NCBI GenBank assembly: GCA_020635905.1
Contig: JACJYV010000006.1
Span: 434,001-498,000, forward strand
Source: Bacteroidia bacterium
Lineage (GTDB): Bacteria; Bacteroidota; Bacteroidia; J057; JADKCL01
Length of the DNA: 64,000 nt
Direction: 5' to 3'
Both the position numbers and the translations under genes were made by a program. A model generated the notes under the pieces. It had not been told where the DNA came from. It did no database searches and saw only the letters and a list, made by a program, of their open reading frames with translations. Shown here piece by piece: positions 9,859 to 17,603 of this stretch. Positions within the stretch are counted from its first letter, which is position 1. Each line of letters starts with the position of its first letter.

Positions 9859-11698
9859 AGGTTGGCGTTCTTATGATGACACAGATGGAATTAAGATTGA
9901 CTCTCTCAAGAACATCAATCTATTTATCGGCCCAAATAATGCTGGAAAATCCAACTTATTTTGGTTTTTTCATGAGCTTCACAATGCCATCGCAAATAAA
10001 TTGCAAAATTTATCCTCGACACCTGCAGGTTCCATTAACTACATCACCTCGTCAAATTTTTCAACTTTCGACTTCTGGGGACACAAGGGCCAGCAAATAG
10101 TAGCAAATATTGAGGTTACTGATTTACCTGATCCATTTCCTCACCAAAAGTTTAAGGTTGATCAATCATTATGGAAGTCAAATCTTGTAAACCTTGGGGT
10201 ACAAATAAAAGTTGAGGAGGATAAGAAGTCTACTCTTTCTTGTTTTTCCTTAATGCAGCCCGGAACAGAAGAAGAGATTTTGGAGGTATTTAAAACAAGT
10301 CCCAAAATTTTTGAGCCAGGGCAAGGTTTTGTGGAGGCTAACGATACAAACGCTTACTATTTTGCAACAGAAGAGGTTTGGAAATTCTTTTCGAATACAT
10401 TTTTGTTTGTTGATGCGGTAAGGCATCCCAAAGGAAGAGAGGAGAAAAATGAATCCCAATTTCAAGTTGGTCAAGAAATCATTAAAAAAATTTATCAAAA
10501 AGCGATTGATAAGAAAACAGGGAAAGAGTGGAGGGAATTTAGAAAGTCAATTATTTCTTTGATTAGCAGGGTTATTGGGGAACCTATTGCGGATTTTGAT
10601 ATTCCAGGGGGAGATCCAAGATTTTTTCTTCGACGGGGAGATTCAGAAATTGATTTTGAACTTTCAATGCTTGGAACGGGGTTTTCTCAAGTTTTTATTT
10701 TGGTTGCATTCCTTCTGCTAAACAGACAAAAACCCTATAACATTTTCATTGAAGAACCCGAGAATAACCTTCACCCTTCTGCCGTCGTTAGACTTGTAAA
10801 ATTGATCGAACAGTTTCCTGAACATCGGATTTTCATAAGTTCTCATTCTGCATATCTCATTGACCAGGCAAATGAAAACTGGACAATTCATCAGGTCACC
10901 CAAAAGCCAACCGGGGCTTCTGTAATTACTCCATGTTCAACCATTCCCCAAAAGCACAATTTACTTGACTCAATGGGTATCAGGGCCTCTCAAATTCTCC
11001 AAAGCAATATTATCATTTGGGTTGAAGGGCCAAGTGACCGTGTTTACCTGAAGAAATGGATTAGTGACCTTTCAGGAAATGATTTTAGTGAAAATGAGCA
11101 TTACTCATTTCTTCTTTACGGTGGATCAAACTTAACCAGTTTCGATGTGCTTACTGATGATGAAAAGATTGACATTTTTAAATCCTCCCGATATAGCTTA
11201 ATAATTTCTGACTCGGACAGGAGAAAGGATGACGACGAACTCAAACAAAGGGTATTAAATTTGAGGAAAAAAATTGAAGGAAATTCAGAAATGAATAACT
11301 TCATAAAATTCGGAATTACCCCCGGAAGAGAAATTGAAAATTTAATCCCTTCAGAAATATGGAATCTTGTGGCATCAGAATCCCGATTTCAAAAGAAATG
11401 GTATAAAGAGGATAAATCGAAAATTCTCCTGGAAACGAAGGCTCCAACACCGACGCCTCAACTTGGCCCCAATGATATTTTTGAAAAATTCCTTGCCTCA
11501 AAATATTATTTAAGAAAAGATGGCGATACTATTTCCAAATCAGGCCTCAAGAAGATTTCTGATAAATACAACCAAAACAAAGTCCCCATTGCAAATTTTG
11601 TTTGTGAAAGTTGGGGAAATGGTCATTATTCAGAGGAAATAAAGTCATTCGTCATTCCAATAATTGAGCATATTAAAGTGGCAAATGGTTTGACCTGA
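9833..11698 (+). CDS. OLD-like ATPase with TOPRIM nuclease domain
   Basis: This is a 621-residue protein in the overcoming-lysogenization-defect (OLD) class. The ABC/SMC-type ATPase has Walker A GPNNAGKS at 33-40, Walker B NIFIEEPENNLHP near 303-315 and an HRIFISSHSAYLID switch near 331-344. A TOPRIM-like domain follows, with IIWVEGPSDRVYL (acidic residue near 398) and LIISDSD (near 457-462). GajA of Gabija and other defence nucleases share this layout, but the usual partner UvrD helicase (GajB) is absent; a HerA ATPase takes its place. The start ATG lies within the last 26 bp of the HerA gene. A small gene begins 7 bp after the stop. Confidence 0.92.
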   Translation: MKINKIRIKGWRSYDDTDGIKIDSLKNINLFIGPNNAGKSNLFWFFHELHNAIANKLQNLSSTPAGSINYITSSNFSTFDFWGHKGQQIVANIEVTDLPDPFPHQKFKVDQSLWKSNLVNLGVQIKVEEDKKSTLSCFSLMQPGTEEEILEVFKTSPKIFEPGQGFVEANDTNAYYFATEEVWKFFSNTFLFVDAVRHPKGREEKNESQFQVGQEIIKKIYQKAIDKKTGKEWREFRKSIISLISRVIGEPIADFDIPGGDPRFFLRRGDSEIDFELSMLGTGFSQVFILVAFLLLNRQKPYNIFIEEPENNLHPSAVVRLVKLIEQFPEHRIFISSHSAYLIDQANENWTIHQVTQKPTGASVITPCSTIPQKHNLLDSMGIRASQILQSNIIIWVEGPSDRVYLKKWISDLSGNDFSENEHYSFLLYGGSNLTSFDVLTDDEKIDIFKSSRYSLIISDSDRRKDDDELKQRVLNLRKKIEGNSEMNNFIKFGITPGREIENLIPSEIWNLVASESRFQKKWYKEDKSKILLETKAPTPTPQLGPNDIFEKFLASKYYLRKDGDTISKSGLKKISDKYNQNKVPIANFVCESWGNGHYSEEIKSFVIPIIEHIKVANGLT

Positions 11699-11705
11699 TT
11701 CTAAA

Positions 11706-11939
11706 GTGGAAGGAAAAGAAAAAAGCCCGCCCCGCATTGAGGTTGATACCAACCACTACTTTGAGTTGCCCTCCTGTCCTGCGATCTCACAGGAAATGGT
11801 GAAAGAATTGGGCTTATCTCCGGGCCAGGAGGTCATTGCCTACATGCCGCCTGACAAGATTGACGAATGGAAGGGCATTGTTCGCTATAATCCCAACCTT
11901 CAGCATAAATGGCAATGGTGGGTTGAATTGCTGGATTAA
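11706..11939 (+). CDS. Small 77-residue protein downstream of OLD-like gene
   Basis: I do not recognise this protein. It is acidic with a Trp-rich C-terminus (KWQWWVELL) and a SPGQEVIAYMPPDK stretch. It begins with GTG seven bases after the OLD-like stop codon on the same strand, so it is probably the last gene of the same transcript. It could be a regulator, inhibitor or accessory subunit of the cassette, or an unrelated small Bacteroidota protein. No ATG start lies near the 5' end. Confidence 0.5.
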   Translation: MEGKEKSPPRIEVDTNHYFELPSCPAISQEMVKELGLSPGQEVIAYMPPDKIDEWKGIVRYNPNLQHKWQWWVELLD

Positions 11940-12069
11940 GACTCACACAAGCCTTCCCAAGGGGCTATCATTTCAATCTGAACTGATGCATTTTTCAAAT
12001 CAACTTTCCCCAAAAGAGGGCACTCCTTTCCTTCCAATCCTAAAAAAGGAAGCAATCCCAATTCAAAAA

Positions 12070-12579
12070 TCATTGAAGAAGGTCCTTCAACTCTTTTAGA
12101 ATTTTCTCCGCTTTTCTCCCCTTGGGTATATCCATAAAAACGATGGAGCCAGACTGATTCTTGGGCATATCCATCAGTGCTGGATCAGAAATGCATGGCC
12201 CTTTGATGCAAATAAAGCTAATGATAATCCTTGGTGGGCAAATATCTGCACACCCCCGCTCTTCTGGCCGTTCTTCACTTTCAATGGTCACATCTTTCAG
12301 ATTCAATTTCAATCTCCCGGTAGAAGCTGTACCCATATTTATTTCAATATTCCCGTACTCATCAACCTTGTCATCATCAAAAATTCCATGATAATAAATG
12401 GCCGCATCTTCAAAATTATCAAACATTTTTGCACCTGCATTTTCCTTCGGGGAAGATTTCTCCCTGGTCTTTTCAGTTTCAACCTGGGTTTCATTTCCAT
12501 TATTATTACTCCCGGGATTGCAGCCAAAGCCCAAAGCAATTACAATACCCATCAAGAAAATTATAAGTTGTTTTTCCAT
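12070..12579 (-). CDS. Putative lipoprotein, 169 residues
   Basis: The start is placed at the ATG at 12579 because the next residues (MEKQLIIFLMGIVIALGFGC) form a lipoprotein signal with a Cys at the end of the hydrophobic run. A longer frame extends upstream but would bury this signal. The mature part starts with an Asn/Glu/Lys-rich linker and later has a four-Cys region (RGCADICPP...SFICIKGPCIS) that may form disulfides. No family is recognised. It reads away from the XRE gene upstream and toward the HerA cassette, so it is not part of that operon. Confidence 0.75.
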   Translation of the reverse strand: MEKQLIIFLMGIVIALGFGCNPGSNNNGNETQVETEKTREKSSPKENAGAKMFDNFEDAAIYYHGIFDDDKVDEYGNIEINMGTASTGRLKLNLKDVTIESEERPEERGCADICPPRIIISFICIKGPCISDPALMDMPKNQSGSIVFMDIPKGRKAEKILKELKDLLQ

Positions 12580-12682
12580 GAAAAATCCAATTACAAGTGC
12601 TAAACATTCGCCGGTCGAACAATGACCAAAGCTATCAGAAACCCGGTTTCGATACAAACTTTTCCTCTCAAAAACCCAACCA

Positions 12683-12913
12683 TCAGTTTGAGTCCCCCAC
12701 CAACTCCCCCATCTCAACCCCAAAAGCAGCTGCCAGCAGCTTCAAATTTCCAATTGAGGTATTCGTTTCGCCTTTCTCGATCCTGCGCAATTGACGAATT
12801 TCGATGCCGGTTTGGACGCTGAGGTCCAGTTGGGTCCAGCCTTTCTCCTTGCGGTAAAATTGTACACGTTCGCCAAATGCAACCAGAAATTCGGTGAGGT
12901 CGGGTGATGCCAT
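12683..12913 (-). CDS. XRE-family helix-turn-helix regulator (copy 1)
   Basis: This 76-residue protein is almost entirely a Cro/CI-type HTH: ERVQFYRKEKGWTQLDLS, then GIEIRQLRRIEKGETNTS and LAAAFGVEMGELVG. It belongs to a set of four small paralogues in this region (also 13252-13470, 16615-16866, 16996-17250) that share the xRQLxRIEKGxxNTSI core. It diverges from the small gene at 12996, with an inverted repeat between them that may be its operator. Confidence 0.88.
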   Translation of the reverse strand: MASPDLTEFLVAFGERVQFYRKEKGWTQLDLSVQTGIEIRQLRRIEKGETNTSIGNLKLLAAAFGVEMGELVGDSN

Positions 12914-12973
12914 GCCCGAAACTTGAAATATTTTTCCTTAAACATGCGGACATATTTGGCCGATTGATTATAT

Positions 12974-12993
12974 TTAGGACAAATAAGTCCTAA
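12974..12993. promoter_or_regulatory. Inverted repeat, candidate XRE operator
   Basis: TTAGGAC-AAATAA-GTCCTAA is a perfect 7-bp inverted repeat with a 6-nt spacer. It sits between the divergent XRE gene (start 12913) and the small gene starting at 12996, ending two bases before that ATG. Its size suits a dimeric HTH protein. Binding by this XRE protein is inference. Confidence 0.5.
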
Positions 12994-12995
12994 TT

Positions 12996-13202
12996 ATGCC
13001 TCCAATCCCCACTCCCCCCACCCTATCTCTCCAGCGCCTCCGTGCCATCCTTGAAGCGGCCAGTCCGGCGGGGCTGGATGATCCGGCCTGCGCCTTTACC
13101 GGGCGGGAGGTGGAGGAATGCCTGGATCTGCTGGAGGAAGTGGAGTTTTTTCTGCAATGCGCTCCCCAACCGGCCAATGCGGATGGCAAGCCTGAAGGGT
13201 AA
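12996..13202 (+). CDS. Small hypothetical protein, 68 residues
   Basis: No family is recognised. The protein is acidic with a helical-looking middle (GREVEECLDLLEEVEFFLQ). Support comes from its divergent arrangement with the XRE gene and from the inverted repeat ending two bases before the ATG, which would make the transcript nearly leaderless. It could be a chance frame. Confidence 0.4.
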   Translation: MPPIPTPPTLSLQRLRAILEAASPAGLDDPACAFTGREVEECLDLLEEVEFFLQCAPQPANADGKPEG

Positions 13203-13251
13203 GGGCTTCGGCTGGGTGCGGAATATGGGGGTTGGCGGAAAAAATTTCCCT

Positions 13252-13470
13252 TTACACGAAATCCTTCACTTCGCACATCAGCACATCCGCCAGCTTATAC
13301 AACACCAAAATGGTGGTATTGGTCTCTCCCTTTTCTATTTTGGCCAATTCGCGGGTGGTAATCAAGGCTTTCCCGGCAAGATCATCCTGGCTCAGTTTCC
13401 TGGCCTTGCGGATCGATTTGACCCTTTCCCCTAATACAATCAGGTAGGCTAATTTTTCGGATTCAGTCAT
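13252..13470 (-). CDS. XRE-family helix-turn-helix regulator (copy 2)
   Basis: This is a 72-residue single-domain HTH protein: GERVKSIRKARKLSQDDLAG, then TRELAKIEKGETNTTI and a C-terminal LADVLMCEVKDF helix. It is close to the copies at 12683, 16615 and 16996. On the coding strand, TAACTTTA sits about 6 bases before the ATG, one mismatch from the Bacteroidota TAnnTTTG promoter element, so a short leader is possible. There is no other gene in its transcript. Confidence 0.85.
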   Translation of the reverse strand: MTESEKLAYLIVLGERVKSIRKARKLSQDDLAGKALITTRELAKIEKGETNTTILVLYKLADVLMCEVKDFV

Positions 13471-13689
13471 AGGGCTAAAGTTAAGTGGAAATTTTTTCTT
13501 TCAAAAAGTCAACTTTCATGGATTTGTATTGCGTGGCCGTGATCAACCCGCTGGCGATCCCGTTTTGGGTGAGAAAATCTTCCTTTCCGGACCCATTCCG
13601 GGGTGATTTACCCGTTTTGGGAGGTCCGAGCACCACAAGAAAAACGCCAAAACGAGCTTTCCAGGCCGTTTTGAACCTTTTACCATAGT

Positions 13690-13980
13690 TACCCCAAGCC
13701 TTGAGCCTGGACTATCCTGGCCTGAAGCCTGACCCCCTCAACCTTTAAGCTTGGGGTATCCTGGCCTGAGGCTTGCCCCCCTCAAGCCTGAAGCTTGGGG
13801 TATCCTGGCCTGAAGCCTGGCCCCCCCAAGCCTGAAGCTTGGGGTATCCTGGCCTGAAGCCTGACCCCCTCAAGCCTGAAGCTTGGGGTATCCTGGCCTG
13901 AAGCCTGGCCCCCCCAAGCCTGAGGCTTGGGGTATCCTGGCCTGAAGCTTGGCCCCCTCAAGCCTGAGGCCTGGGGTAAT
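13690..13980. repeat. 44-bp direct tandem repeats
   Basis: The landmark TTGGGGTATCCTGG recurs at 13751, 13795, 13839, 13883 and 13927, an exact 44-bp period, with partial copies at both edges. The units are rich in CCTGAAGCCTG/CAAGCTTGGGG motifs and contain short inverted repeats. No coding potential is convincing, because the 44-bp period breaks any frame. Confidence 0.9.
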
Positions 13981-14029
13981 TATGGTTAGGGGTTGGCCAA
14001 CCAGGCTTGAGGGTTGGGGTATCCAACCT

Positions 14030-14490
14030 TTAGGGTTCAGTTTCCAACCTTTAGGGTTGGGGTAACCAACCTTCAGGGTTGGATTTTGAACCTTTGGGGT
14101 TGGGGTAACCAACCTTCAGGGTTGGATTTTGAACCTTTGTTGGGGTAACCAACCTTCAGGGTTGGATTTTGAACCTTTGGGGTTGGGGTAACCAACCTTC
14201 AGGGTTGGATTTTGAACCTTTAGGGTTGGGGTAACCAACCTTCAGGGTTGGATTTTGAACCTTTAGGGTTGGGGTAACCAACCTTCAGGGTTGGATTTTG
14301 AACCTTTAGGGTTGGGGTAACCAACCTTCAGGGCTGGATCTTGAACCTTTAGGGTTGGGGTAAGCAAGCTTCAGGGTTGGATTTTGAACCTTTAGGGTTG
14401 GGGTAACCAACCTTCAGGGTTGGAATTTGAACCTTTAGGGTTGGGGTAACCAACCTTCAGGGTTGGGTTTTGAACCTTTGGGGTTGGTTT
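14030..14490. repeat. 43-bp direct tandem repeats
   Basis: GGGGTAACCAACCTT recurs at 14059, 14102, 14142, 14185, 14228 and 14271 and onward to about 14450, with period 43 (one 40-bp copy missing three bases). Each unit contains GGTTGGGGTAACCAACC, which can fold into a small hairpin. The block follows directly on the 44-bp block and shares its GGTTGGGG-type composition, so the two may have a common origin. Confidence 0.9.
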
Positions 14491-14519
14491 TGAAAAAACC
14501 GATCGGAAACCATCAGCCT

Positions 14520-15055
14520 GCCAACCATGCGGTCAGGACCTGTCCTGACCTTACAGAAAAACATAACCCGCTGATTCTCTGTGTCCTTCGTGTGCCTCTG
14601 TGTGCTCTGTGTTAAAAAATCCCCCCAACATACAATCCGGTCAGGACCTGTCCTACCTTACACAAAAAACATAACCCCCTGATTCTCTGTGTCCTTCGTG
14701 TGCCTCTGTGTGCTTTGTGTTAAAAAATCCCCCCAACATACAATCCGGTCAGGACCTGTCCTGACCTTACAGAAAAAACATAACCCGCTGATTCTCTGTG
14801 TCCTTCGTGTGCCTCTGTGTGCTCTGTGTTAAAAAATCCCCCCAACATACAATCCGGTCAGGACCTGTCCTACCTCACAAAAAAAGCATAACCCCCTGAT
14901 TCTCTGTGTCCTTCGTGTGCCTCTGTGTGCTCTGTGTTAAAAAATCCCCCCAACATACAATCCGGTCAGGACCTGTCCTACCTCACAAAAAACATAACCC
15001 CCTGATTCTCTGTGTCCTTCGTGTGCCTCTGTGTGCTTTGTGTTAAAATTCACAC
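14520..15055. repeat. 108-bp direct repeats of the TGTGTCCTTCGTGTG family
   Basis: GGTCAGGACCTGTCCT recurs at 14531, 14639, 14747, 14856 and 14964, a 108-bp period in five copies. Each unit has a GGTCAGGACCTGTCCTGACC inverted repeat followed by CTCTGTGTCCTTCGTGTGCC and GTGTTAAAAAATCCCCCC. The Tyr/His-rich reverse reading (NTKHTEAHEGH) is a familiar spurious ORF from a repeat widespread in environmental bacteria, not a protein. Confidence 0.88.
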
Positions 15056-15323
15056 CCCCAACCTCATCACAATTTTCCCCAAGACCTCCGAAAAATATTT
15101 TTTCACCCCGACAATTCAGCCCTCTGAACCAGGGCCACCATCCCAAAATCGGCCTAAAAACAACTGAAAGGCCATTTTTTCAGGTTTGAAGAGAGGGAAA
15201 AAAGGGTGTCAGAGGCCCCAAAATCATCCTGACATATATGTCAGATGGGGCAAAAAAATGACCGCTTATTTCTCCAGGGGTACCGTTCGTAAAACGGTGC
15301 CAACTTTTTATTTTTTTCTGTTT

Positions 15324-15331
15324 TAGCTTTG
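15324..15331 (+). promoter_or_regulatory. Candidate Bacteroidota -7 promoter element (TAGCTTTG)
   Basis: TAGCTTTG matches the TAnnTTTG -7 consensus of the Bacteroidota primary sigma factor and lies about 90 bases before the ATG at 15419. The upstream -33 TTTG element is not clear, so support is partial. Confidence 0.35.
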
Positions 15332-15418
15332 AATCAGTTCTTTCAAAACGCGCGTTTTTCAGCTCTCTGCTTTTACAGGTAATTCACTTTTTCTTTAACC
15401 TATTTATTTTTTGTTCTT

Positions 15419-15985
15419 ATGAGTACTAACTATATGAACAACCGGGTGAGTGTAGCACTCAGCCCGAAACAGATCAAGGATATGAAATCCTATCTGGATG
15501 CGTTCACTGGCGCAATGCCCTTTCTGGTGGGTCTCACCGATGAAGAACGGGTTGGCCTGATGAAAATGCGTCGCAACAACAAACTGTTTGTGGAAGACTG
15601 CCTGCTGGTGGCCAAAGATTCTCCCCATTTGCTTACCGAGTACATTACGGAGGAAGAAATGCGGAAGGATTATGACCTTTACCAGATTCTGGATGAGTTT
15701 GAGCACCTCCTGTTGGTTATGTACCAAAAAGTGCGCGACACCCGCATCCTGGCAGGTTCTGAGGCCATTGTTTGCGCCCTGATGTTTTACAAAATGTGTA
15801 AAATTGGCGAAGCAGCCGGGGTTCCGGGTGCAGCTGCCGGGGTAAAACGCATGGCCAAGCGCTTTGAGGGAATGGGCCGCAGCATCGAACAGATCGTGAT
15901 CGATGATGGCACCAGTTCCGACGAGGAAAGCGATTCGGGAAGCAATACGCCCACCGATTCCAATCCCGACGGCAAAGCCGCCTGA
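15419..15985 (+). CDS. Hypothetical protein, 188 residues, acidic tail
   Basis: No family is recognised with confidence. The first 130 residues look helical (for example LSPKQIKDMKSYLDAF and DLYQILDEFEHLLLVMYQKV). A Gly/Ala segment (GEAAGVPGAAAGVKRMAKRF) follows, then a disordered Ser/Asp/Glu tail. No signal peptide or membrane segment is seen, so it is probably cytoplasmic. The gene stands alone: a promoter-like element lies upstream and a strong terminator begins 50 bp after the stop, which supports a real monocistronic unit. It is flanked by repeats on both sides. Confidence 0.72.
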   Translation: MSTNYMNNRVSVALSPKQIKDMKSYLDAFTGAMPFLVGLTDEERVGLMKMRRNNKLFVEDCLLVAKDSPHLLTEYITEEEMRKDYDLYQILDEFEHLLLVMYQKVRDTRILAGSEAIVCALMFYKMCKIGEAAGVPGAAAGVKRMAKRFEGMGRSIEQIVIDDGTSSDEESDSGSNTPTDSNPDGKAA

Positions 15986-16034
15986 TCCGGCCCGGTTTTC
16001 CGCCTGCTTGTTTTTGATTTTACACCTGAGTATG

Positions 16035-16061
16035 GGCCTCCCGCAAGGGGGGCCTTTTTTT
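16035..16061 (+). terminator. Rho-independent terminator with GCAA tetraloop
   Basis: GGCCTCCC-GCAA-GGGGGGCC forms an 8-bp stem (one G-T pair) closed by a GNRA tetraloop and is followed by seven T residues. It lies about 50 bp after the stop at 15985. Confidence 0.85.
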
Positions 16062-16084
16062 GTGGGTGGTGGGGGAAGTGAAAA

Positions 16085-16585
16085 GGGTCAGTATCGCAAT
16101 CCCGATAGAAATCGCATTGGTGTCAACATAGTGGAAAAACAGCCTAAGATGATCAGTATCGCAATCCCGATAGAAATCGGGAGCGCCAAGATTTTTGGGC
16201 CCTCCCGAACGCTTTCGGGATTACGTTGGTTGGGGTGGCAATCCCGATAGTCAATCGGGATCGCTAAGCTGGACGTTTTACTTTCATTCAGCTTTGGGAT
16301 CTTTGCTCCCTTCAACCCACGAAACGCGGAAAACAACCCCTTTGCGATCCCGGATAGCTATCGGGATTGCGTGACCTCTAAACCCATAAGTTGACGCGCA
16401 TGCTATTGTTATCGGGATCGCCAAGTTGAACGGTTTAATTGGATTTTAGCTTTGCGTACCGAACGCTTTCGGTATTTGCTCCCTTCAACCCACGAAACGC
16501 GGAAAACAACCCCTTTGCGGCCTTTGCGTGACCTTTAAACCCCCAAGTTGCCGCCTATGCAATGATTATCGACTTTCTTGCAGCC
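16085..16585. repeat. Cluster of dispersed palindromes and FSAFRGLKGA-type repeats
   Basis: Several related palindromes occur (TCCCGAACGCTTTCGGGA, ATCCCGATAG...ATCGGGAT near 16240, ATCCCGGATAGCTATCGGGAT at 16347-16367). There are also two copies of a longer unit containing TTTGCTCCCTTCAACCCACG and ACGCGGAAAACAACCCCTTT, followed by an AAGTTGACGC-like end. The same long unit recurs twice at 55930-56134. I see no gene between 15986 and 16614. Confidence 0.8.
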
Positions 16586-16614
16586 TATTGGCGTGACCCA
16601 AATTAACATCCCAC

Positions 16615-16866
16615 CTACAAAAAAGGCATATCCCGGGGCGGGCGCTCTCCAAGCAGTTCGCTGACTTCGGAGCCGAATACATTGGCCAGCCGCACCAGGA
16701 CCAGAATGGAAGTATTGACCTGTCCCTGCTCAATGCGGATCAGTTGCCGCTTGGCAATCTCGGCCCGGGTAGCCAGGTCTGATTGGCTCATTTTCAGGGC
16801 CATCCGTCGGTTGCGCACCCGGATGCCCACTCGCCGCAGGTAATCTTGTTGATCGGACACGGTCAT
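16615..16866 (-). CDS. XRE-family helix-turn-helix regulator (copy 3)
   Basis: This is an 83-residue HTH protein. The start is placed at the ATG at 16866 (MTVSDQQDYLRRVG); a longer frame adds 18 unlikely residues. The core is GIRVRNRRMALKMSQSDLAT, then KRQLIRIEQGQVNTSILVL and LANVFGSEVSELLG, closely matching its paralogues at 12683, 13252 and 16996. The C-terminal tail is short and unstructured. No operon partner is seen. Confidence 0.86.
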   Translation of the reverse strand: MTVSDQQDYLRRVGIRVRNRRMALKMSQSDLATRAEIAKRQLIRIEQGQVNTSILVLVRLANVFGSEVSELLGERPPRDMPFL

Positions 16867-16995
16867 GGGCCTGAAAATGCAAGGAAAAAACCAAATCATT
16901 GGTGACCTATCCGGCACCATCGCCTTGTTTTTCAGGATTTTATGATTTTTTTACCGCCGGATGGGCGGTCCCGGTTCCGACCGGCTCCTGCCTGC

Positions 16996-17250
16996 TCAGC
17001 GCCTGCCGATAATTTCGACCAGGGGAATGCTCATGGCCCGGGTTATTTTGAGTAACACAAGGATAGAGGTATTGACCCTCCCCTTTTCCACCCGGATCAA
17101 TTGGCGGGTGGTGATGCCGGCCATGGCCGCCAGTTCGTCCTGACTCAGTTGAAAGTAACTGCGAAACGATCTGATTTTTTGCCCCAGGGACTGCAGGTAT
17201 GCAATCTGCACTTCCTCGGTAAACGGTTCGTATTGGATTAAATCAACCAT
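16996..17250 (-). CDS. XRE-family helix-turn-helix regulator (copy 4)
   Basis: This is an 84-residue HTH protein: LGQKIRSFRSYFQLSQDELA, then TRQLIRVEKGRVNTSILVL and a shortened C-terminal helix ending EIIGRR. TATCTTCG, one mismatch from the TAnnTTTG promoter element, lies just upstream of the ATG on the coding strand. It is in tandem with the copy at 16615, but 129 bp of spacer make co-transcription uncertain. Confidence 0.86.
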   Translation of the reverse strand: MVDLIQYEPFTEEVQIAYLQSLGQKIRSFRSYFQLSQDELAAMAGITTRQLIRVEKGRVNTSILVLLKITRAMSIPLVEIIGRR

Positions 17251-17280
17251 ATTGTTTCGAAGATAGTTTTTTTAGTGGCA

Positions 17281-17415
17281 AGTTACGAGTTCTTAGTTGT
17301 GAGTTCTGAGTTCTGAGTTCTGAGTTGCGAGTTGTGAGTTGTGAGTTCTGAGTTCTGAGTTCTGAGTTGTGAGTTGTGAGTTGTGAGTTGTGAGTTGCGA
17401 GTTGCGAGTTGCGAG
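17281..17415. repeat. Heptanucleotide repeat (GAGTTCT/GAGTTGT)n
   Basis: About 18 head-to-tail 7-bp units of GAGTTNT/GAGTTGC. Similar runs are at 20668-20728 and 24854-24932. The apparent reverse-strand peptide made of NSQLTTH/NSELRTQ repeats is an artefact of the 7-bp period. The rest of 17416-17603 holds a GGGGCCTTTGGCC palindromic repeat and no gene. Confidence 0.9.
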
Positions 17416-17603
17416 TTGCCAAATGGTGGGGCCTTTGGCCTGAGTTCATTGAAAGCAATTTGCCTATCCCCTCCAACCTCTGTGCCCTCCTCCATCCCGA
17501 AAAGAGTAATCTTTTAAGAAAAAAAACTGACCACATTATGGGCTCAGTGATCTCAGTGGTTTATTTTTAGCTGCGAACAACAACATGCCTCGTAGCACGA
17601 GGC

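Noticed and set aside
17243..17536. NSQLTTH-type minus-strand frame
   Set aside because: It is a product of the 7-bp GAGTTNT repeat.
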